DNA of 64,000 nt from Rhodanobacteraceae bacterium (GTDB lineage Bacteria; Pseudomonadota; Gammaproteobacteria; Xanthomonadales; Rhodanobacteraceae). Each line of letters starts with the position of its first letter. Position 1 is the stretch's first letter. Below, one piece after another: positions 27,820 through 36,804 of this stretch. The DNA is taken from contig JAACZU010000002.1 of NCBI GenBank assembly GCA_009996615.1, positions 206,045-270,044 on the forward strand. The letters run 5' to 3'. The position numbers and the translations under genes were made by a program. The notes under the pieces were generated by a model that was not told the origin of the DNA, searched no databases, and worked only from the letters and a program-made list of their open reading frames with translations.

Positions 27820-28866
27820 TTATTCGCCCAGGCTCAGCTCGCCGTCGAGCACGTGCGCGACGTTCTCGAACGCCGGTGCCTGCACCGACAGCGCATTGAG
27901 GTCGAGGCGGCTCTCGACGCCGATGCCGGTCACGCTGATGTCCGCGTAGGTCAGTGCCTTGCCCGGCTCGGCGACGTCGGCCGGGCGCGTGGGCGTGACC
28001 AGCCAGGCGTGGCCGTTCTTGCGGCTGAACACGCGCGCGATGCCCTCGTCGTCGATGCACAGCGCGGTGTCCTCGTCGACGCCGATGCCGACCAGGTCGT
28101 CGCGCTGCTGCTCCTGCGCGGCCTTGGCGAGGAACGCGATCAGCCGGCCGAGCCGGTTGCGCTCGGCGAAATGGCTGTCGGTGACGACGCGGTGCAGGTA
28201 CGGCAGGTGCAGGAAGTCGGTGTCGATCGTGACCGACTTGCCGAGCGGGTTGTTCAGCGCGCGGCGCGAGTCGAGGCTGCCGCCATCGAGCGCGCCGTAG
28301 CTGCTGGCGCCAAGGATCGCCAGGCCCGCGCTGGTGCCGCCGAGCGGCTTGCCGGCGCGCACGTGCTCGTCGAGCACGCGGTTCACGCCGGTGCCCTTCC
28401 AGAAGCGGATGTAGCGCGACTGGTCGCCGCCGGCGATGAACACGCCATCGGCGCCGCGCAGCGCGTCGAGCACGAACGGATCGTCCGCGCCGGCACGGCT
28501 GTTGAAGACGAAGGTCTGCACCGAGGCGACGCCGCCGATCTGCTCGACCAGGCGACGCTGCAGTTCGTCGCCGTAGGACGCGCGCAGGATCACGATGTGG
28601 CCGTGGCCGGCCTTGCGCACGAGCCAGCGGAACGCATCCTCCGGCCAGTCGCCGCCGCCCATCAGCATCAGTCCCATCGAGCGCGTGCCGGGCGTCGGCG
28701 CGGCGAGGTCGCCGGTGCGGTAGTAGGTGTAGCCGTCGTGCACCTGGGCGCCGGCGGCGGAGCTGCCGGGACGCGCCAGCCCGCCGGAGGCGCTGCACCC
28801 GAACAACGCGAGCGCACTCGCCAGCAGGAGCACGAGGCGTGCGACATTCGGAACGGCAGGGCGCAT
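27820..28866 (-). CDS. Cyanophycinase-like S51 peptidase, predicted lipoprotein
   Basis: A 348-residue protein of peptidase family S51. The serine elbow is GGTSAGLAILG at about residues 176-186; MLMGGGDWPEDAF and FIAGGDQSRYIRFWKGT are the flanking family blocks. The N-terminus MRPAVPNVARLVLLLASALALFGCSAS has a lipobox (ALFGC), so it is exported and lipid-anchored, as many bacterial cyanophycinase-like proteins are. True cyanophycinase hydrolyses multi-L-arginyl-poly-L-aspartate to dipeptides. No cyanophycin synthetase is in the window, so an extracellular peptide role is likelier (inference). Confidence 0.85.
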   Translation of the reverse strand: MRPAVPNVARLVLLLASALALFGCSASGGLARPGSSAAGAQVHDGYTYYRTGDLAAPTPGTRSMGLMLMGGGDWPEDAFRWLVRKAGHGHIVILRASYGDELQRRLVEQIGGVASVQTFVFNSRAGADDPFVLDALRGADGVFIAGGDQSRYIRFWKGTGVNRVLDEHVRAGKPLGGTSAGLAILGASSYGALDGGSLDSRRALNNPLGKSVTIDTDFLHLPYLHRVVTDSHFAERNRLGRLIAFLAKAAQEQQRDDLVGIGVDEDTALCIDDEGIARVFSRKNGHAWLVTPTRPADVAEPGKALTYADISVTGIGVESRLDLNALSVQAPAFENVAHVLDGELSLGE

Positions 28867-29071
28867 CGGAATCTCCTTTCACATCATCTAGCCCGAGTCT
28901 GTCACCGCCCGGCAGCCGGCATCAATACCCATCGATGCGGCGGCGCAGCGTGGTGCGCCTGCCCACGCTTGTGAAAGAATCGTTTCCGGCGCGGTGCAAG
29001 CCACGCCACCCCATCGAATGCCACGCGGCGCGGGAGAGGCGCCGGGGCCCATTTTTCCTCAGAGAGTCCGC

Positions 29072-31879
29072 ATGCTCACGTCCGTGAAGTTGTCGCCCCT
29101 CGCCCTGGCCATTGCCGCCAGTCTCGGTGTCCTCGCCGTTGTCGTCCCAGGCCGTGCGTTCGCGCAGAACGCTGCGACGCAGGACAGCGAGTCCACCCAG
29201 TCGCTCGAAACGATCCAGGTCACCGGCTCGCGCATTCCGCGCGCGCAGGTCGAGGGTCCGGCCCCGGTCACCGTGATCACCGCGCAGGAGATCAAGGCCA
29301 ACGGCTTCGCCAGCGTGCCCGACGTGCTGCGTTCGATCACGCAGAACGGCGGCGAGACGCAAAGCCAGCAGTCGGGCAGCGCGGCCGACTTCTCGCCCGG
29401 CGCGCAGCAGGTCGACCTGCGCGGCCTCGGTCCGAACCACACGCTGGTGCTGGTCAACGGCCGCCGCATCGCGGACTTCCCGATGCCGTTCAAGGGCCGC
29501 AGCAACTTCACCGACATCTCCAACATCCCGCTCGGCATGATCGAGCGGATCGAGGTGCTGACCGGCAGCGCCTCGGCCGTGTACGGCTCGGACGCGATCT
29601 CCGGCGTGGTCAACTTCATCCTGAAGAAGGAAGCCGACGGCACGCAGCTCGACCTGCGCTACGGCGATACCACGCGCGGCGGCGGCGAGTCGTACAAGCT
29701 GAACCTGTCGACCGGCTTCACGCGCGGCGACTTCAACCTCGTGTTCGGCGCCGAGCTGCTCGACCAGAAGCCGCTGTGGGCGTACGACCGCTCGATCCAG
29801 GACTCCACGCTCGACGCGCCGACCAGCCGCTCGCAGACGCCGCGCCGCACGTTCCTGCGCACCGACTGGGATGATGACTACCTCGATCCGGGTGAGGCCA
29901 CCTGCGCGGGCCTGGCCTACCTCAACGGCGGCACCACGACCTACGCGAACCGCCGCAACTACGGCAACTTCTGTGGCAGCGCGGCATCGATCGGCTACGG
30001 CACGATCACCAGCGGCCGCAAGGGCATCAACACCTACACCTCGATGAGCATGCCGTTCGGCGACGGGCTGTCGTGGTTCGCCGACATCCAGGCCGGCTAC
30101 AGCAAGGTCAAGCTGTTCCGCGACGTCGAGCAGTGGAGCTACATGGCGCCCGACGGCAACGAGGAGGGCTACTTCTACAACGAGGCCACCGGCCAGATCG
30201 AGTACTGGGGCCGCCAGTTCACGCCGGAGGAAATGGGCGGCCTCAACCGCGGCATGATCGAGACGACGCAGAAGACGTTCGGCTTCACCACCGGCCTCAA
30301 GGGCACGTTCGGCCGCGACTGGGACTACGAGGCTTCGCTGGCGCATTCGCAGTACGACGCCACGATCAGCTGGCCGCAGATCGTCGCCTCGCGCGCGAAC
30401 GACCTCTACCTCGGCCCGCAGCTCGGCGTCGACGAGGACAGCGGCTACCCGATCTTCAACGCCGATCCGGACCGCCTGTACCGTCCGCTCACGCGCGGCG
30501 AGTACGAATCGATCTTCGCGCGCACGGTCTACCACCCCGAATCGCGCAGCGACACGCTCGCCTTCACCGTGTCGAACCTGTCGCTGTTCGAGCTGCCGGC
30601 CGGCGCGGCCGGCTTCGCCGGCGTGGTCGAGTTCGGCAACCAGGGCTACAACCTCAAGCCTGATCCGCTCGCCACCGAGTACTACTACTACAGCTGGAAG
30701 GATTCCGACGGCCACGGCTCGCGCAACCGCTGGGCGACCGCCGGCGAGCTGCGCCTGCCGGTGCTCGACAAGCTCGACGTCAGCCTCGCCGGCCGCTACG
30801 ACCGCTACCAGTTCGCCGGCCACGGCACCGGCAAGTTCACCTGGAGCACCGGCGTGGAGTGGCGCCCGGTCGACAGCCTGCTCGCGCGCGGCTCCTACGG
30901 CACCGCGTTCCGCGCGCCGGACCTGCACTACGTGTTCGCAGGCATCGGCAACGACGAGACCAGCGGCACCGACTACTACCGCTGCCGCACCGAGGAACCG
31001 GGCGAGAACATCAACGACTGCAGCTGGTCCGACGAGGGCCTGATCCGCACGCGCCAGGGCAACCGCAAGCTGGATCCGGAGACGAGCAAGTCGTGGACGG
31101 CCGGCTTTGTGTGGTCGCCGCTGGCGAACGTGGACCTGTCGATCGACTACTTCGACATCGACATGCGCAACCAGGTGCAGGACCTCAGCACCGACCGCCT
31201 GCTGCAGCTGGAAGCCGACTGCCGCATCGGCACCGACGCCAACGGCAAGCCGGTCGACCCGCACTCGCCCAGCTGCGTGGACGCACTGTCGCGCGTCACG
31301 CGCACGGCCAGCGGCAAGCTGTACGGCGTCTACGTCAATCCGATCAACATCGCGCGCGAGCACACCAACGGCATCGACCTGAGCGCGCACTACAAGCTCG
31401 AGACCGGCATCGGCAACTTCCTGTTCAGCGGCAACTACACCTGGACGCGCAAGCACACGTTCCAGCGCTATCCGGGTGACGTCGTCGAGGACGAGTTCGC
31501 GGTCAACAGCGGCTTCGACATCCCGCGCAACAAGACCAGCGCAAGCGTGACCTGGGAACGTGGCGGCTGGGCCGCGACGCTGCACGGCGAGCGCCTCGGC
31601 CGCCTGCCGAACTCCGACTCGTACGACCGCATCGTCGACGTCGAGGCCGGCGACAAGGCGTGGATCAACGCCACCACGCGCTTCAACGCGTCGGTGCGCT
31701 ACCGCTTCGGCGAGCGCGACCAGCTCGCGCTGTCGGTGACGAACCTGTTCGACAAGATGCCGCCGCGCGATCCGACCTACACCGCGTACCCGTACTACGA
31801 CATCTCGTGGTTCGACGCGGTCGGCCGCAGCTACTACGTGCAGTACACGCACAAGTTCGGCGGCAAGAGCGGGCTGTAA
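29072..31879 (+). CDS. TonB-dependent outer-membrane receptor
   Basis: A 935-residue receptor: signal peptide to about residue 30 (ALAIAASLGVLAVVVPGRAFA), TonB-box-like LETIQVTGSRIP, plug domain with PAPVTVITAQEIKANGFASV, VDLRGLGPNHTLVLVNGRR, IERIEVLTGSASAVYGSDAI and GVVNFILKK, then a 22-strand barrel. ARGSYGTAFRAPDLHYVF marks the barrel's C-terminal half. Cysteines at CAGLAYL ... NFCGS and in CRTEEPGENINDC suggest disulfide-linked loops. It ends QYTHKFGGKSGL rather than in an aromatic residue, a small departure from the usual signal. Substrate is unknown; neighbours are peptidases. Confidence 0.93.
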   Translation: MLTSVKLSPLALAIAASLGVLAVVVPGRAFAQNAATQDSESTQSLETIQVTGSRIPRAQVEGPAPVTVITAQEIKANGFASVPDVLRSITQNGGETQSQQSGSAADFSPGAQQVDLRGLGPNHTLVLVNGRRIADFPMPFKGRSNFTDISNIPLGMIERIEVLTGSASAVYGSDAISGVVNFILKKEADGTQLDLRYGDTTRGGGESYKLNLSTGFTRGDFNLVFGAELLDQKPLWAYDRSIQDSTLDAPTSRSQTPRRTFLRTDWDDDYLDPGEATCAGLAYLNGGTTTYANRRNYGNFCGSAASIGYGTITSGRKGINTYTSMSMPFGDGLSWFADIQAGYSKVKLFRDVEQWSYMAPDGNEEGYFYNEATGQIEYWGRQFTPEEMGGLNRGMIETTQKTFGFTTGLKGTFGRDWDYEASLAHSQYDATISWPQIVASRANDLYLGPQLGVDEDSGYPIFNADPDRLYRPLTRGEYESIFARTVYHPESRSDTLAFTVSNLSLFELPAGAAGFAGVVEFGNQGYNLKPDPLATEYYYYSWKDSDGHGSRNRWATAGELRLPVLDKLDVSLAGRYDRYQFAGHGTGKFTWSTGVEWRPVDSLLARGSYGTAFRAPDLHYVFAGIGNDETSGTDYYRCRTEEPGENINDCSWSDEGLIRTRQGNRKLDPETSKSWTAGFVWSPLANVDLSIDYFDIDMRNQVQDLSTDRLLQLEADCRIGTDANGKPVDPHSPSCVDALSRVTRTASGKLYGVYVNPINIAREHTNGIDLSAHYKLETGIGNFLFSGNYTWTRKHTFQRYPGDVVEDEFAVNSGFDIPRNKTSASVTWERGGWAATLHGERLGRLPNSDSYDRIVDVEAGDKAWINATTRFNASVRYRFGERDQLALSVTNLFDKMPPRDPTYTAYPYYDISWFDAVGRSYYVQYTHKFGGKSGL

Positions 31880-31928
31880 GCGTTCCGGCGGCGGCGCTGG
31901 TCTGCGCCGCCGCCGTTGTCCGCACTTC

Positions 31929-32300
31929 GTGGGGTGGGACGCAGCCGCGCGGCGGCCGTGGGTGAAATGCAACCTTCGCCGGCGAGTCCCACCACGGTCG
32001 GAGCGCCTCGGACTCGCGCCCATGCCTCACGTTTCATCGAAGCGCTTTCTCGGCGCTGCTCCTACCCTACCAAGGCGAGCCCCCATCGCGAGGCGCAGCG
32101 GATGTAGGGTGGGACACAGCCGCGCGGCAACGCGCGCTGAGGCGCACCCCTTCCACGGCGAGTCCCACCACGGTCGAGGCGCCTCGGTGGGACTCGCGCC
32201 CGTGCGCTGCATCTCATCGAAGCGCCTCTCGGCGCTGCGTCCCACCCTACCAAGACGGGCCCCATCGCGAGGCGCGGGCGGATGTAGGGGCGGGACGCGC
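31929..32300. repeat. Tandem copies of the palindromic element
   Basis: Unit 1 (31929-32103) and unit 2 (32104-32283) each run from GTGGGGTGGGAC or GTAGGGTGGGAC through GCGAGTCCCACCACGGTCG to CCTACCCTACC or CCCACCCTACC and then a shared tail ending CATCGCGAGGCGC...GGAT. A third copy starts at 32284 (GTAGGGGCGGGACGCG) but breaks off. Apart from these the 449-bp gap between the receptor and peptidase genes holds nothing. Confidence 0.88.
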
Positions 32301-32328
32301 CGCATCGCGGCGCATCCGGCCGGATCCG

Positions 32329-34554
32329 TCAGGGCGCCGGCTTCAGCTTCTCGTCGAAGTAGGCCGCGATCAGTGTGTAGACGTGCGTGCGCAACGCCGG
32401 CGTCGACAGCCCGTGCTTGGCGCCCGGATACGTCATCAGGCGGAACTGCGTGCCGCGCTGCTGCAGTGCGGCCATCAGCTTGGTCGAGTTGGCGAACAGC
32501 ACGTTGTCGTCGGCCATGCCGTGCGCGAGCAGCAGCTTGTCGGACGCAAGGCCGTCGAGCCAGTGCAGCACGCCGGACAGCTCATAGCCCTGCGCGTTGT
32601 TTTGCGGCGTGTCGAGGAAGCGCTCGGTGTAGTGCGTGTCGTACAGGCTCCAGTCGGTGACCGGCGCGACCGCGACACCGGCGGCGATGTCGGCGTCGGC
32701 CTTGGCCAGCAGCATCAATGTCTGGAAGCCACCGTAGCTCCAGCCGAACACGCCGATGCGCCCGCCGTCGACCCACGGCTGCGCCTTCAGCCAGGCGAGG
32801 CCGGCACGCTGGTCGGCGATCTCGGGCTTGCCGAGCTGCTTGAAGATCGCGTCGGAGAACGCGCGCCCGCGCCGCGGCGTGCCGCGGTTGTCGAGCGCGA
32901 ACACGACGTAGCCGTGCTGCGCCATGTACTGCTCGAAGTGCGCGCCCCAGGCGCGGTTGACGTACTGCCGGCCGGGACCGCCGTAGTAGGTCATGAACAC
33001 GGGGTATTTTTTCCCCGGATCGAAACCGAGCGGCTTGAACACGCGGTAGTACAGGTCCTGGCCGTCCTCGCTCTTGAGCGAGCCGAACTGCGGCGCGACC
33101 TGGCTGTCGCGGTACGGCCAGTACGGATGGCCGTCCTTCAGTTCGTTCTGCTCGATCCAGGCGATGCGCGTGCCGTCGGCGCGGCGCAGCGACACCTGCG
33201 GCGGCGTGGCCGGATCGGAGAACGTGTCGATCCACGCGCTCGCGTTGTCGCCGAACACGGCCTCATGCCAGCCGTCGCCCTCGCTGAGGCGCTTGGCGCG
33301 GTCGGCGTCGCGGCCGTCGAGGCGGGCGACGTAGACCTGGCGCTGCAGCGGATCATCTCGGTTGGCGGCGAAGTAGACCAGGCCTGCCTTCTCGTCGAGC
33401 GCGAGCAGCTTGTCGACGTCGAACGCGCCGCGCGTCAGCGTGCGCCGCGGCGTGCCGTCGAGGCCGATCACGTAAAGGTGCTTGTAGCCGTCGCGCTCGG
33501 ACGCCCACACGAACGCGTCCTCGTGCTTGAGGAAGCGCAGGTCGTCGTGCAGGTTGATCCAGGTCGCGCGGGTTTCGGTCAGGAGCGGCGTCTGCGCCAG
33601 CGTGGCGACGTCGACCGCGACGAGGTCGAGGCGGCGCTGGTCGCGGCTCTGGCGCTGGAAGCTGATGCGCCTGGCGTCGGGCAGCCAGTCGACGCGCGCG
33701 AGGTAGATGTCGGCCTCGGGCCCGAGATCGATCCAGCGCGCCTCGCCGCCGCCCGGCGCGACCAGGCCGAGCCTGACCGCGACGTTCGGCCGGCCGGCGG
33801 CCGGGTAGCGCTGGCGGATCACCTCGGTGCGGTCGGCGTAGACCTCGCTGCGCTCGACCTCGTCGACGCCGGATTCGTCGTAGCGCTCGAACGCGATCGC
33901 CGAATCGTCCGGCGCCCACCAGTAGCCGGTCAGCCGGTCCATCTCTTCCTGCGCGACGAACTCGGCCTCGCCGTTGTGGATCGGACCCTTGCCGTCGTGC
34001 GTGAGCTGCACGGTCGTGCCGCTGGCGAGCTCGATCGCGTACAGGTTCTGCGCGCTGACCCAAGACACATAGCGGCCCTTCGGCGAGACCTTCGCGTCGA
34101 TCACCTCGACGCCCTTGGGCGTCAGCGCGCGCAGCGCCTGCTCGCCCTTCGTATGAAGGTCGTACAGCCACAGCCGCTCGTCGACGCTGAACAGCAGCTT
34201 GCCGCTGTCAGGCGCCCAGCGGTACGACACGATGCCCTTCAACTGCGCGATGCGCGCGCGCTCGCGGCGCGCCTTCTCGGCATCGGACAGTTCCTTGTGT
34301 CCGCCCAGCGCGAGCGAATCGACCAGCCGGCGCGTCTTGCCGCTGTCGATCGCGTATTCCCACAGGTCGAGCTGGTTCTGGTCGTCGGCGCGACCGCGCA
34401 GGAACGTGACGCGGCGGCCGTCCGGCGCGATCTTCAGTTCGCGCGGGCTCGGCCCATCGAGGCCGGCGGCGCCGTAGATGCGGTCGATGGTCAGGCGTTC
34501 GGCGTGCACGAGAGGGCTCGACAACAGGAGGACGGAAAGGATCAGGCGGCGCAT
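32329..34554 (-). CDS. Dipeptidyl peptidase IV (S9B family)
   Basis: A 741-residue prolyl peptidase that removes Xaa-Pro dipeptides. Signal peptide MRRLILSVLLLSSPLVHA, then an N-terminal beta-propeller of about 450 residues with the substrate-binding double glutamate in FVAQEEMDR, then the alpha/beta hydrolase domain. Catalytic Ser606 is in GWSYGG, Asp682 or 683 in MADDNVLF and His714 in GAKHGLS. VFMTYYGGPGRQYVNRAWG is the usual oxyanion region. It is periplasmic by its signal. The start at 34554 is preferred to one at 34590 because it begins the signal peptide. Confidence 0.95.
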   Translation of the reverse strand: MRRLILSVLLLSSPLVHAERLTIDRIYGAAGLDGPSPRELKIAPDGRRVTFLRGRADDQNQLDLWEYAIDSGKTRRLVDSLALGGHKELSDAEKARRERARIAQLKGIVSYRWAPDSGKLLFSVDERLWLYDLHTKGEQALRALTPKGVEVIDAKVSPKGRYVSWVSAQNLYAIELASGTTVQLTHDGKGPIHNGEAEFVAQEEMDRLTGYWWAPDDSAIAFERYDESGVDEVERSEVYADRTEVIRQRYPAAGRPNVAVRLGLVAPGGGEARWIDLGPEADIYLARVDWLPDARRISFQRQSRDQRRLDLVAVDVATLAQTPLLTETRATWINLHDDLRFLKHEDAFVWASERDGYKHLYVIGLDGTPRRTLTRGAFDVDKLLALDEKAGLVYFAANRDDPLQRQVYVARLDGRDADRAKRLSEGDGWHEAVFGDNASAWIDTFSDPATPPQVSLRRADGTRIAWIEQNELKDGHPYWPYRDSQVAPQFGSLKSEDGQDLYYRVFKPLGFDPGKKYPVFMTYYGGPGRQYVNRAWGAHFEQYMAQHGYVVFALDNRGTPRRGRAFSDAIFKQLGKPEIADQRAGLAWLKAQPWVDGGRIGVFGWSYGGFQTLMLLAKADADIAAGVAVAPVTDWSLYDTHYTERFLDTPQNNAQGYELSGVLHWLDGLASDKLLLAHGMADDNVLFANSTKLMAALQQRGTQFRLMTYPGAKHGLSTPALRTHVYTLIAAYFDEKLKPAP

Positions 34555-34721
34555 CGGCGACTCCACAGGCGACCGCGCATTATCGGCCATGCGCGCCGGC
34601 CGCGTCCGCGCCGGAAAGTTGTGTGATCGCGATCGCGTTCGCCGTCCGCGGCCGGGCTTCGTTCAGGCGCGATCGGCTGCAATCCACGCACCTTCGAACG
34701 CACGAGAAAAGGGAGGACACG

Positions 34722-35312
34722 ATGGAGAGCAAGACGTTGTTGGGCGCCGGTGTCGGCGCGATCCTGGCGATCGGCGGCATGGCCGTGGCGCAGCGCTACA
34801 CCGGCGGCGAGACCGCGCCAGCGCCGGTCGCCGCAGCGAGCGCGCCGGCCGAGGACAACTGGGCCGACGTGCGCAGCGTGCGCCCGGTGATGGAGCAGGT
34901 GAAGACGCCGCGCAAGGTCTGCGACCAGGTCGCGGTGACGAAGCCTGCGCCGGGCAACGGCAACCACGTCGTCGGCACCGCGGTCGGCGCGGCGGTCGGT
35001 GGCCTGCTCGGCAACCAGATCGGCCGCGGCAACGGGCGCAAGGCGGCCACCGTCGCCGGCGCGGTCGGTGGCGGCTTCATCGGCCACGAGGTCGGCGTGC
35101 GCCACGACGCGAACCGCACCGTCACCTCGACCGAGACGCGCTGCCACACGGTCGAGGACACCAGCGACAAGCTCGTCGGCTACGACGTGACGTACGAGTT
35201 CCGCGGCCAGAGCTTCACCACGCGCATGGACCACGACCCGGGCCCGCGCCTGCGCGTCGAGCCGACGGTCGCCCCGGTGGCCGCGACGCCGGCCGGCTAT
35301 GCGCCGCACTGA
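34722..35312 (+). CDS. Glycine-zipper 2TM domain protein
   Basis: A 196-residue envelope protein: an N-terminal hydrophobic anchor with glycines (LLGAGVGAILAIGGMAVA), a proline/alanine linker, and at about residues 87-130 a glycine zipper (VVGTAVGAAVGGLLGNQIGRG, then TVAGAVGGGFIGHEVG, quoted in parts). This is the Rick_17kDa_Anti/SlyB-type domain. The C-terminal part CHTVEDTSDKLVGYDVTYEF is the usual extension seen in xanthomonad homologues. Role is unknown, thought to affect envelope integrity. GGGAGG lies seven bases before the ATG. Confidence 0.87.
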   Translation: MESKTLLGAGVGAILAIGGMAVAQRYTGGETAPAPVAAASAPAEDNWADVRSVRPVMEQVKTPRKVCDQVAVTKPAPGNGNHVVGTAVGAAVGGLLGNQIGRGNGRKAATVAGAVGGGFIGHEVGVRHDANRTVTSTETRCHTVEDTSDKLVGYDVTYEFRGQSFTTRMDHDPGPRLRVEPTVAPVAATPAGYAPH

Positions 35313-35369
35313 GGGGTTCACCTGTGCGATCGTCCATGATCGCCGTCGGACGCTGCTGATGCAGCTGTC

Positions 35370-35445
35370 GTAGGGTGGGACGCAGCCGCGCAGCGGCGAG
35401 TCCCACCGCCCGCGCCCAACGACGACGGGACTCGCGCCCCGGCTG
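35370..35445. repeat. Palindromic element, shortened copy
   Basis: Starts GTAGGGTGGGACGCAGCC like the copies at 20521 and 32104, continues GCGCAGCGGCGAGTCCCACC and ends near GGGACTCGCGCCC without the terminal CCCACCCTAC arm. Confidence 0.75.
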
Positions 35446-35511
35446 CGCCGGGCCTTGCGCCAAGCCGCCGTGCACGGACGCCCGGCGCGGATGTTCGCAA
35501 GCGGGGAGTCT

Positions 35512-36210
35512 TCAGCGCACTGCGCCCTGCCCGAACAGGACGCGCTTCTCCGCCTCGCTCATCGGCGCATCCGTCGGCGGCCTGACCTCGTCGCCGCGCG
35601 CATACGCGCGCTGCGTCGCCGGCCGCGCCGCGATCGCGGCATGCCAGCGGCGCACCTCGGGGAACAGCGTCAGGTCGAGCGGTGCCTTCGTGTACGGATT
35701 GATCCACGGATAGCAGGCCATGTCGGCGATCGTGTAGTCGTCGCCGGCGATGAACGCGCGGCCCTGCAGGCGGCGGTCGAGCACGCCGAGCAGGCGCTGC
35801 GCCTCGCGCGTGTAGCGCTCGATCGCGTATGGGACCGGCTCGGGCGCGTAGACGGTGAAATGGCCGTACTGGCCGGTCATCGGCCCGAGCCCGGCCATCT
35901 GCCAGAACAGCCAGTTGTTGACCGTGATGCGGCCGCGGATGTCCTCGGGGATGAAGCGCTTGGTCTTGTTGGCGAGGTAGAGCAGGATCGAACCCGACTC
36001 GAACATGCTGATCGGCGCGCCGCCATCGGCCGGCGCCCGGTCGACGATCGCCGGCATGCGGTTGTTCGGTGAGATCGCGAGGAATGCCGGATCGAACTGC
36101 TCGCCCTTGCCGATGTCGACCGGCTTGATCGTGTAGGGCAGGCCGGCCTCTTCGAGGAACAGCGTGATCTTGTGGCCGTTCGGCGTCGGCCAGTAATACA
36201 GGTCGATCAT
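35512..36210 (-). CDS. Glutathione S-transferase, YfcG/Ure2p-like
   Basis: A 232-residue GST. The thioredoxin-fold N-terminus MIDLYYWPTPNGHKITLFLEE has the PNGHK turn of the YfcG (nu-class) group, followed by NNRMPAIVD and MFESGSILLYLAN, the glutathione-binding blocks. The C-terminal helical domain includes DYTIADMACYPWI. YfcG proteins have disulfide reductase activity. GGAG lies six bases before ATG 36210; another ATG at 36216 is possible but too close to the ribosome site. Confidence 0.92.
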   Translation of the reverse strand: MIDLYYWPTPNGHKITLFLEEAGLPYTIKPVDIGKGEQFDPAFLAISPNNRMPAIVDRAPADGGAPISMFESGSILLYLANKTKRFIPEDIRGRITVNNWLFWQMAGLGPMTGQYGHFTVYAPEPVPYAIERYTREAQRLLGVLDRRLQGRAFIAGDDYTIADMACYPWINPYTKAPLDLTLFPEVRRWHAAIAARPATQRAYARGDEVRPPTDAPMSEAEKRVLFGQGAVR

Positions 36211-36454
36211 CAACATCTCCGTTGTGTGTGGCACAGACAACGTAGGGGTCTGCGCGGTGTTCTCAATCCTGAACGGCCGCGGTCGCTGGTCGCGGCTTCG
36301 GCCGATCCGAGCCCGAGCGGGACATTCGCCCGCGCCGGGAGGATAGTGGCGGCGAGGCCCAGTGAGACGCGCTCCAGCCGTGTTGTAGGAGCGGCGCAGC
36401 AGCGACCGACGGTGCCGCAATGCCGGAAGATCCGCCTGCCCACGAGGAGGTCCC

Positions 36455-36802
36455 ATGGACACGCCGATGTATCCCAAAGCCGGCGGCGACATCGCGCACC
36501 GCCGGCGCGAACTTGCACCTGACATCCTCGAAGCGTTCCACGCGTTCAGCGCGCGCGTGTTCGCCGAGGGCGCCTTGCCGGTCAGGACCAAACAGCTGAT
36601 CGCGGTCGCGGTCGCGCACGTCACGCAGTGCCCGTACTGCATCCGCGGCCACACCGAAGCCGCGCTCAAGGCCGGCGCGACCGACCAGCAGATCATGGAG
36701 GCGATCTGGGTCGCCGCCGAGATGCGCGCCGGCGGCGCCTATGCGCACTCAGCGCTGGCGATCGACACGATGCAGCACGTGCACGCGGCGGCGCACGGCT
36801 GA
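36455..36802 (+). CDS. Carboxymuconolactone decarboxylase / AhpD-like protein
   Basis: A 115-residue protein of the CMD family with VTQCPYCIRGHTEAALKAGAT, the CxxC plus histidine core of AhpD-type proteins. Length is that of the short single-domain members. ATG 36455 is preceded by GAGGAGG eight bases upstream. The stop at 36800 is followed within a few bases by the IS66 remnant, so the insertion landed just outside this gene. Function beyond a probable thiol-dependent peroxide or redox role is unknown. Confidence 0.9.
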   Translation: MDTPMYPKAGGDIAHRRRELAPDILEAFHAFSARVFAEGALPVRTKQLIAVAVAHVTQCPYCIRGHTEAALKAGATDQQIMEAIWVAAEMRAGGAYAHSALAIDTMQHVHAAAHG

Positions 36803-36804
36803 GC

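Noticed and set aside
28922-32023. A 1033-codon minus-strand open frame
   Set aside because: It is the antisense of the TonB receptor gene, with repetitive valine/arginine/alanine content and no domains. The receptor on the plus strand explains the region.
36100-36120. CTTGCCGATG match to the mnmE 3' end as a possible distal attachment repeat of the island
   Set aside because: Only ten bases match and they lie in the GST coding sequence, where they encode the conserved GKGEQF region; the flanks do not match.
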